Below the pieces are notes generated by a model, which worked only from the letters and a program-made list of their open reading frames with translations, searched no databases and had not been told where the DNA came from. From Pelobates cultripes (Eukaryota > Chordata > Amphibia > Anura > Pelobatidae): 64,000 nucleotides of DNA. Every line of letters starts with the position of its first letter. Position 1 is the stretch's first letter. This document shows positions 56,611 through 64,000 of the stretch, piece by piece. The stretch is from the NCBI GenBank assembly GCA_933207985.1, contig OW240918.1:15977032-16041031 (forward strand). The letters run 5' to 3'. The translations under genes were made by a program, and so were the position numbers.

Positions 56611-57583
56611 TGATTTTCATGTGAATTTCACATTTAAGTCTAAAATAGCTGACCCCTGTGAATTTTTCCAGTTCGCCTATATTGGCATCGTGTTTGAAAA
56701 TGTTCAACCTTTTTCCAAACAACACTTTTGAATGACTGGTTTAGTTGTTACATGTTACTTTATAGGAAATATCACCTGTACTGTGGGTCTGCTAAATGCA
56801 GTCCAATGGGCAGATAAATTCTTCTTGTGTTTTATATGTACTAGTGTTTTATATATCTTTTACCTTCTTAGTCTATAGTAAAATGCGGATGAATTTGCTA
56901 AATTAAATATTTCCCAAAACCACTGTTAGAAGATATTGTGATACCCAAATATCTTCCATGTGTGTGCGTGGTGGGGGGGTGTATAGGCGTAGGGACCAAA
57001 GAAAATCTTGGTGGGCAACATTTCCTAATAATCCAAGCCCCACGTAGGGAGCATACATAAAACCATGCTGTTTTCTGTAAAAAAAAAAAATTATATAAAT
57101 TATATATATATATATACATGCACACACACTGACACAAGTAGGTCCATTAGTAGACTTGTTTTTTAATGTATTTTACTTTTTTTCTTAAACAGTGAAACAT
57201 AGGATCTTAAAAGCTACATCAGATTTTATGGGGGGGAGGGGGGGGGGAATCACCACAACCAGTTCCTACACCCATGTGAAGTTGATTTCCATATCTGTAT
57301 AAGATACGTATGTATAATGCATAATTTAAATCTGGGATGCCTTCTCCAACATTGTTTAACCATTTAATTATACCATATGCTCCTGCTTTCTCACTCATCA
57401 GTCTCTCTGTGGAACTTTTGTAACGCTGAGTGAATAAGACATTCCATTTTAGATTATTGTCGGTAGAGGCTAGATTGTTATGACTACACAGACAGGCATT
57501 GCTCCTTAACTGATTAAAAATGCATGCACTGTGTTAGCAGAATGGCAGGCCATATATAGATCACAAGACGATGGGCTAAAACA
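56611..57583. other. Non-genic stretch with simple repeats
   Basis: Contains an (AT)n/ACAC microsatellite at about 57098-57130 and a G-rich run at 57230-57247. No gene recognised. Confidence 0.7.
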
Positions 57584-58036
57584 TTGTGTTGGCGGATTTG
57601 CAAGTCATATAAAGATCACGAGAAAAGCTTAAAAACTGGAATAACCCCTATGCCTAGGGATGCTGTCATATATTTCAGGTCCAGAGAAGACAAGAAAGCA
57701 TTATTGAAAGCAATCAGGGACCAATCTCCTTTTATTATTGAGGAACAATCCTTGTGTTTTTTCCAGGACTTAAGCCATCCAACGTTACATTTGCGGGCCT
57801 TATTAAAGGGAGTGACAGCAAAGTTGCATGCAGATTCCATTCCATATAAATGGGGGTACCCAAGGGCTGTCATAGCTAAAAGAATTGGCCACCGTTCTAG
57901 GTTTACTTCAGCATCAGAAGCCGGTGTGTTCCTGCACTCCCTGGGACTGGAGATCCCTGATACCTCAAGCATCTCTACTAGGCCCACACACCAATGGGAC
58001 GTTGCTAGCGTTGCAGGATCCGTTGCTCCTGGTTGA
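57584..58036 (+). pseudogene. L1 ORF1 C-terminal part, 150 aa
   Basis: The frame reads PRDAVIYFRSREDKKALLKA, LCFFQDLSHPTLHLRALLKG and IPYKWGYPRAVIAK. These correspond to RRM-end and C-terminal-domain blocks of L1 ORF1p (compare KIQVFTDLSAATLLKRK and IIYRWGFPARLIL in the 9392 copy). The coiled coil and first half of the RRM are missing, so it is truncated at the 5' end. It is clearly diverged from the other L1. Confidence 0.8.
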
Positions 58037-58585
58037 ATATATCCAGTGAAAAAGTCTCTTTATGTCTCTTGTGTTTATCTGTTTTATTTTTCTACGTATG
58101 AGCCTCAGACACGTTAAAAGGTTTATTTGTTCTGTCTCTGCTGGGTTTTTAAAAGGAGCTATTGACATTATCGCACATTAGTCTTTTCTTGATAAAGAGT
58201 TGTCCTGTAGGAAACCATCTTGACCCTTGACTAGACTCTGCTATATACGTCTACGGGACTTGGATCTTGGAGGGCAAGGAGGGAGCAAGTTAGTTTACCT
58301 GGGCATTGAAATCTCTGACACAGGATTATTCTACCTTTAACATATAACCAAAAAAAAAGGGACTAATACCCTCAATCAGTGAATGTTTATTAATGTCGTT
58401 ATGTAGCATCACCACTGTATTGTCTTGCTATATTAACTGTATCATTTTACTTTTGTCAATACTCTGTTACCATGACATGGTGCTTTATACCATTGTCGGT
58501 ACTTGTCACTGATGTATTTTTACAAATGTGTTATGTTTAAGCCTCAATAAAAAAGGTGATTGTCAAAAAAAAACAAAAAACTGTA
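57584..58585 (+). mobile_element. L1-like element with ORF1 end but no ORF2
   Basis: The L1 ORF1 C-terminal coding region is followed after about 530 bp of untranslated sequence by an AATAAA signal at 58548 and A-rich tail (58566-58581). No reverse transcriptase is present between them. This layout resembles the ORF1-only half-L1 (HAL1) elements of mammals; a simple internal deletion of an L1 is the alternative. Confidence 0.65.
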
Positions 58586-59478
58586 ATAACAGCAAGTTGC
58601 TGATTGCAAACATACTGAGCGAGTGGTCTGCTAGTACATCCTTTATGATAGTGCCCACATTGGGTGCCTGTGTCCATTTAACTTTTTCACAGGCTGAGGT
58701 CAATGAGCATTGCAACGATGCAGTACATTAATACCCCATGTTATCATGCTTAATGTTGTCCTTTTTTTTTTTTTGTAAAGTAATTTCCAACTAGGAGACT
58801 TGACACAATAATCAGAAGACTGCACGACAGGTGGCTTTGTAGAAGTGAACTGCCAGAGTGTGCACAACTGATCGTATATTCCCTGATCTCCTGCCACATG
58901 GAATAGAACAGAACTCCCAAAGTGCATTCCTCAAGGCCCGATATTGAAATGTCATTGCTGTTCGGAACAGCTGGTAGACTAAAAAAATAGTTGGAGTCAA
59001 TAATAAAAACTTACATCGCATGGGAAAGGGGGAGGGGGGGGGGGATGTTCTCCTTAAACAGACACTGACAAGTCAAAGCTATGTTTTAAATACTTTTGTG
59101 TTATCAAAAGTTAATTTACAAATAATGAAACATTTTTATACTATTTTGCTCATTGTGATAAGTCAGCCTAAATGTACTTCACAAACATCTGCATTGCTAT
59201 GATTCCTCATGCTGGAAGCATGCTCTGAAACAGATGAAAGGAAAAGCACATATCAGGAAGATAATTATTGTAATTCCAGTTTAAACACCTGATAAAAGTT
59301 AAAAAGAAACATAAAAATGCACAGCCAGTTTTAGTTACCCTGATCAGGACCCATTGATTTCCGTGTAAAGTGGGGCATTCCACCAAGTTAAAAGAACAAT
59401 GTAGGCACCATAACTACTTCATCTCATTTAAGTGGTTATAGTATCTGGAATCCCCTTGTGCTCTCCTTCCATTCAGCA

Positions 59479-60080
59479 TTAAAGGATCACTATAGGGTCA
59501 GGAACACAAACATGTATTCCTGACCCTATAGTGTTAAAACCACCATCTAGTCCCCCTGGGCCCCTCATGCCTCCATAACTATAGCAAAATCTTACTGTAT
59601 TCAAGCCTGAAGCTGTAACTCTGCATGTTGTTTGACTCAGAAAAACAAGCAGTCTGCTGACATCATCAGAAGTGGTAGCCTGATCCAATCATAATGCTCC
59701 CCCATAGGATTGGCTGAGACTGACAAGGAGGCTGATCAGGGGCAGAGCCAGCATGATTCAAACACAGCCCTGGCCAATCAGCATCTCCTCATAGAGATAC
59801 ATTGAATCAATGAATCTCTATGAGAAAAGTTCAGTGTCTGCATGCAGAGGGAGGAGACACTGAATGTTTGGATGCATTTTAGGCAGCCATGACCCAGGAA
59901 GGATCTCTAACAGCTATCTGAGGAGTGGCCAGTGAAGTTATCACTAGGCTGTAATGTAAACACTGCATTGTGTGTCTGAAAAGACAGTGTTTACAGCAAA
60001 AAGCCTGAAGGTAATGATTCTACTCACCAGAACAAATTAAATAAGCTGTGGTTGTTCTGGTGACTATAGTGTCCCTTTAA
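59479..60080. mobile_element. Inner Kolobok/T2-like MITE
   Basis: Starts TTAAAGGATCACTATAGGGT and ends TGACTATAGTGTCCCTTTAA with TTAA at both ends. It is flanked on both sides by parts of the outer MITE. Confidence 0.8.
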
Positions 60081-60344
60081 GTAGTTTTTAATGTTTTATT
60101 GCTAAACAAGAGTTCTCAGCAATCTATCTCCTCTGTGGTGCTAGGACTAATTAGAAAGCATTAGCCTAAGCAGCAATGTGTGGTTGTGATAGGCTGAATG
60201 TGGTCAGCTAACACTCTCAGCCTATCACAGTGCCATTGCTGATATGAATCAGTATGGCTACAAGGAAGTGTGCAATATATGCCTTAGCCAAACCTCCAGT
60301 GTGGGCCGGGCTGTGGGAAGCCAAGGACTCTCATCTACTGTCTA

Positions 60345-60445
60345 CTGCTTGAAAATGATTGTTAAATCTCCCCCTTTTATAATATTGTAAAGCACTACGG
60401 AATTTGTTGGATCTATATAAATGCCAATAATAATAATAATAACAC
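60345..60445 (+). repeat. L2-like tail with (TAA)n end
   Basis: TTGTAAAGCACTACGGAATT, then TGTTGGATCTATATAAATGC and CAATAATAATAATAATAA. It is the same tail as at 19316 and 62305 in opposite orientation. Confidence 0.65.
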
Positions 60446-60779
60446 TGAATGGAGTGCCAGTGCCAGTAGGTTTCACATACAATAACCAATTCAAGGAAAT
60501 TAAATGGTCATAGAGCCTACAGTGTCCCTTTAACACACTTCTGACCTCAGAGTCCAGTCTGGGTTATAAATGGTGATCAGTCAAAGACAATAACCAAAGG
60601 ATGGTTCACCTTAAAGCATAGAAAACAAACAGGCATGAATAAAAACTAAGGGCAGCTATAATAGGGACATTATACCCTATAACAAAACATTGTGCGTATT
60701 TTTATACTTGATTGTTTTGTATATATACTGTTCTCTGCATGTTTTGGATACACTGAATATAGAAATATCTGGATCTGTG

Positions 60780-61413
60780 GTGGGCCCTAGACACACCACC
60801 ACCACAGATCCAGCTTATCACACTGCCTCCACCAGCCAACCTTTTTCCCATAGTGGATCCTGCTTCCATCTCTTCCCCAGGTAAGCAATGCACATGCACT
60901 CGGCCATCCACCTGATCTAAAAGAAAATGTGTTTAATCAGACCAGGCAACATTCTTCCATTGCTCCATGGTCTAGTCCTGATGCTCACTTTCCCATTTAG
61001 GGCTCTTTTAGCGGTGGACAGGTCATCATGGGCACTCTGACCGGTCTGCAGCCATGTAGTTGACAATGCAGTAAACTGTAGTGTACTGTGTGTTCTGGCA
61101 CCTTTCTATCATGGCAGGCATCAAGATTTTCATCAATTTGAGCTACAGTAACTCTCCTGTGTGATTGGACCAGACGGCCTGGCCTTTGCTCCCCACGTGC
61201 ATCAATGAGCCTTAGATGCCCATGACCCTAAGGCTGGTTCACCAGTTGTCCATCCTTGCACCACCTTTGGTAGGTACTAACCACTGCATTCCCAGAACAC
61301 CACACAAGACTTATCGTTTTGGAGATGCTCTGACCCAATTGTCTAGCCATCATTGTCTGGCCCTTGTCAAAGTCCCTCAAATCTTTTCGCTTGCCCATTT
61401 TTCCTACTTTCAA
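60780..61413 (-). pseudogene. Tc1-like transposase pseudogene, N-terminal part
   Basis: The minus strand reads [32 protein letters not shown] and [14 protein letters not shown], the helix-turn-helix DNA-binding half of a Tc1-type transposase. In other frames follow IDARGEQR and TVAQIDENLDA. After a stop where the first catalytic aspartate segment (WSD) lies, it resumes DGRVHVHCLPGEEMEAG and TMGKRLAGGGSV. Stops, frameshifts and loss of the remainder of the DDE domain make it dead. No terminal inverted repeats are assigned. Confidence 0.85.
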
Positions 61414-61639
61414 CCAGTTAAGGGGTTAATATTTAATACAGTGTGTTAGCCTACAGTGTAAGGTTCGTGGTTAGTGATAAAGTAGTATGGTGTAAGAAAT
61501 AATGATAATGTAATGTAGAGATTAGTCTTGGTCAGCAGCTATCTCAGTTGCTGTTACTAAAATGGCAGGAGATTCTGCTAATCTCACACTGACACACAAA
61601 TGTCCTTGTGTGTCTGCTGTTAAGGCTCCTGTGTTAATG

Positions 61640-61990
61640 GTCTTGGTGCAGTGTCCCAGGCGCCTTGACCCTGCAATTATAATTATTGCAGTTTTTGATA
61701 AACTGCAATAATTACATTGCAGGGTTAACTCCACCTTTACTGGCTACCAGACAGCCCCTAGAGGGACTTACAGGAGATCGCCTAACGGACACTGGAAGTC
61801 ATCACGCTCTTCATGAGGACAACCAGCATCACCCAAAACCTTATAGGAAAACATTATACAATGCTTTCCTATGGGAGAAGACCTAATGTGAGCGCGTCAA
61901 TCACGCCGCAACATCTGCGCTAGAATCAGGAGACAGAGGTTATCACTGTTGGGGGGGCCGAGAGGGAGGGAGCACTATAGGGTGCTCAAA
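61640..61990. repeat. MITE-like remnant
   Basis: It contains GTTTTTGATAAACTGCAATA with an AATTATTGCAG mirror, a CCCTAGAGGGACTT block and the AGGAAAACATTATACAATGC / TTTCCTATGGG pair typical of the Kolobok-like MITEs here. Termini not recognised. Confidence 0.45.
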
Positions 61991-62522
61991 CGATTTTTAT
62001 TAAAATTACTTTAGCAGCCAGTTGAGTTTTGGTCGCATCTAGGTGGAGAACATTCCCCCTTGTCTTTGTGATGTTAGAGCTAAAATTGAAGTCAACCACT
62101 TAATGGACTTATTGATAGCAACTGCTCGTAATACTCACTCCCCATTTTACAAATTTGGGATTCTTGGCTTGATTTATTCCTTTGACTCATAGGCCTTCGC
62201 TCCCCATGTGCATCACTCCCAATCCTTTCCATACCTCTTTTTTTCTTCAAACAAGTTTTTTGTTCCTACACTACAAATTGAGACAGGTTTTTTTTTTAAA
62301 TTTATTACTATTATTTATAAAGCACCAACATATTCTGCAGTGCTGTACAATTAGTGGAGCATGTACAATATACGCAGAAAAATACAAAGAGGTAGAGAAG
62401 GCCCTGCCTGTAAGCCAGTGGTGTATCCTGGTTTTGTGCTGCCCTAGGCAGGACAAAACTCAGGCACCCCCCTCCCCCCGCGCCACCCCCACCCAACCCT
62501 TCCCCTCCGCCCCACCTTCTAA

Positions 62523-62639
62523 ATACACACACACACAGTCAGACACAAACACACACACACACAGTCAGACACAAACACAGTCAGACACACACAGTCAGAC
62601 ACAAACACACACTCAGACTCAAACACACACACACAGTCA

Positions 62640-62677
<38 letters not shown>

Positions 62678-62700
62678 CAGACACAAACACACACACAATC
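62523..62700 (+). repeat. AC-rich simple repeat with CAGTCAGACAC units
   Basis: (AC)n runs interrupted by CAGTCAGACACA. Chance ORFs here encode Thr/His/Gln strings. Confidence 0.95.
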
Positions 62701-62868
62701 ACTCACATTAACACTTTTGTTGTATTATTTAACCCCCCCCTCCTTTCCTGGGAATGCTGGGGGGGGGTTTCTCTTTCTCCCTGGGGGTCCAGTGGCTGCC
62801 GGTCGGGCTGATGGGCTGGCTACTGGGAGCTGGGCGGGCGACTGGCGAGGGAGCACCTTCCTCTGAGC

Positions 62869-62978
62869 GGTCTGCTCAGCTCCCTCGCGCGCCAAAGAGT
62901 GAGGCTGGGAGCCGAAATATGACGTCATATTCCGGCTCCCAGCCTCACTCTGCGGCGCGCGAGGGAGCTGAGCAGACC
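62869..62978. repeat. 110-bp near-perfect palindrome centred on TGACGTCA
   Basis: The 55-base left arm (from GGTCTGCTCAGCTCCCTCGC) and right arm are inverted copies with 3 mismatches and no spacer. The centre is ATATGACGTCATAT, containing a CRE at 62920-62927. Confidence 0.93.
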
Positions 62979-63701
62979 CCCCCGACCATCAGCCAGCGCC
63001 GCCCGCCCAGCCCAGCATGTCAGTTAGCCGCAAGGCTAACTAGGCATTTGCCCTGGGCATGTGGGGGCAGCTTTTTTTGCTGCCCCTGAAAAATGCCACC
63101 CAAGGCAAATGCCTTGTTTGCCTCGCGGCTCATGCGTCCCTGCTGTAAGCTAAGATCTAGCCACTGAAGCTCTTTTATACAAAGAGATAGAAAGCGAGCT
63201 TACAATCTAAAGGCTTGTAAATGTTCTGGTCTTCTCACATTTATATTGGTTTGCAATTTGTATGACCTTCATATCTCCTAAATAAAAAATTAAAACATTT
63301 TAAAGCAATGCGGAATATGTTTCTACTCTTTAAATGCCGATGATGATATTGAAAATAATTTAACATTTTTATCCCATGAAATAACAGCACAACCCCTCCT
63401 CCCCCATCCCATAAATCAGTTCTAGTCTATGACCCCTGCCCTTCCTAGAAGCATAGGTCAAAATAAAAAAATAACACAAGCCGCTATGAAGGGAATTTAT
63501 GTCCCATCACATTTAGTGCAAGACATGCCTCAGTGAGATAGGGCTGGTGGGAGTTAAAATATACATCAGTAGTAATGTGACAGTGAGATAACAACTTATG
63601 AGGAATATAACGCCCATCAACCTGAGACTCACAAGGATTTTGGTACACCATAGCTTTAATGGCAAGTTGCCGTTTTAGACGTGTAAAAATAAATACTTTA
63701 A

Positions 63702-63724
63702 GTATTATATATATATATATATAT
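63702..63724. repeat. (AT)n microsatellite
   Basis: Short AT run followed by T(9). Confidence 0.9.
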
Positions 63725-63779
63725 TTTTTTTAATGAATGCCTAAATCTGCATAAAACCACCCAAGTGCCTTAAAATAAA

Positions 63780-64000
63780 ACCCATCTCTTTAGGAAAGCT
63801 TATGGCCTCCCAGAGTAACCTCTACCTCACATACCTGTCCCTTGCTCTCTCCTAAAGGGTAGCACTCTATTCTCTCCTCCTGCTTCACTCCCACCTTGCT
63901 TGATTGCTACCTCCTGGCCTACTGTGTTTTATACCCCACCTCCTCTAGATTGTAAGCTCGTTTGAGCAGGATCCTCTTCATCATATTGTTCCTGTAAATT
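63780..64000 (+). mobile_element. L2-like LINE 3' end, cut by the window edge
   Basis: Pyrimidine-rich sequence (TACCTCACATACCTGTCCCT, CCTCCTGCTTCACTCCCACC) leads to TAGATTGTAAGCTCGTTTGA and GCAGGATCCTCTTCATC. This is the pattern I know as the frog L2-like 3' end, and TTGTAAGCTC is the reverse of the GAGCTTACA block in the other tails here. Confidence 0.6.

Larger units (their letters stand above)
59388..60533. mobile_element. Kolobok-like MITE carrying another MITE
   Basis: Outer ends are TTAAAAGAACAATGTAGGCA and GAGCCTACAGTGTCCCTTTAA (last part quoted as CTACAGTGTCCCTTTAA). The inner mirror blocks CTCCTTCCATTCAG (59463) and CTGAATGGAGTG (60446) confirm that both sides belong together. A second MITE (59479-60080) and an L2-like tail (60345-60445) sit inside. 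Confidence 0.65.
62416..63142 (+). mobile_element. Non-autonomous hAT element, 727 bp, with 8-bp target duplication
   Basis: The left end CAGTGGTGTATCCTGG and the right end CGTCCCTG (CAGGGACG on the other strand) are hAT-type termini. CTGTAAGC occurs immediately outside both ends (62408-62415 and 63143-63150), an exact 8-bp duplication as expected for hAT. Contents are an AC-rich tract (62523-62700), a long palindrome (62869-62978) and TTTGCCCTGGGCATG blocks shared with the fragment at 17349. No transposase. Confidence 0.88.
62305..63215 (-). mobile_element. L2-like tail split by a hAT element
   Basis: 62305-62415 reads TTATTTATAAAGCACCAACA, TTCTGCAGTGCTGTACAATT and AAGGCCCTGCCTGTAAGC. After the hAT insertion it resumes at 63151 with TAAGATCTAG and later GAGCTTACAATCTAAAGG. 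Together they give the same layout as 19316-19650. Confidence 0.7.

Noticed and set aside
62182..62811. 209-aa plus-strand ORF with Thr/Gln/His repeats.
   Set aside because: It crosses an L2-like tail, a hAT terminus and an AC-rich simple repeat; not a gene.
51766..64000. R3HDM1 exons on the plus strand.
   Set aside because: No segment resembling the R3HDM1 N-terminus or R3H domain was found; only promoter position and human synteny suggest the gene.

Overview
The window is nuclear DNA from a vertebrate, most likely an anuran amphibian. The evidence is long AT-rich introns, one host gene built from small GT-AG-type exons, and a repeat load typical of frogs: Kolobok/T2-like MITEs with TTAA ends, L1 retrotransposons, L2-like tails, hAT and Tc1 elements. 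The exact species cannot be read from the sequence. There is no prokaryotic gene, CRISPR array, rRNA or convincing tRNA.

One host gene is clear. It is the 5' half of ZRANB3 (annealing helicase / SNF2 translocase of replication-fork repair), read on the minus strand. A likely non-coding first exon lies at a CpG-rich promoter (about 51646-51765). Seven coding exons follow at 44683-44538, 31008-30990, 20025-19847, 19107-18876, 16335-16250, 14745-14574 and 11844-11710. Splice phases agree across all seven, giving 969 nt (323 codons): the N-terminus, the Walker A motif, the DESH box and most of the SNF2_N core. The remaining helicase lobe, zinc finger and HNH nuclease must lie beyond the low-coordinate end. 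The third exon is only 19 nt and uses a GC donor.

The 3'-most intron seen (1-11709) is filled by nested L1 elements. An old plus-strand L1 (about 2857-11030) was split by a younger minus-strand L1 (4342-10495). The younger copy has an intact ORF1 and an ORF2 broken by one frameshift. Intron 7 holds a palindromic MITE, intron 6 a 30-bp minisatellite, intron 5 a hAT fragment and an isolated monomer related to a minisatellite elsewhere, and intron 4 an L2-like tail. Intron 3 holds two 3' ends of an endonuclease-type non-LTR element, a 53-bp minisatellite, Kolobok MITEs and a GC-rich retroelement. Intron 2 holds MITEs, microsatellites and a MITE split by an LTR-like insertion. Intron 1 holds a broken L1, a putative solo LTR and a minisatellite that abuts the exon 1 donor.

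From about 51765 to 64000 the sequence lies upstream of ZRANB3. In human the head-to-head neighbour is R3HDM1, so this is probably its 5' side, but no R3HDM1 exon could be recognised. It carries MITEs (one nested in another), an L1 fragment with ORF1 but no ORF2, a Tc1 transposase pseudogene, a hAT element with an exact 8-bp target duplication and a 110-bp palindrome, and L2-like tails.
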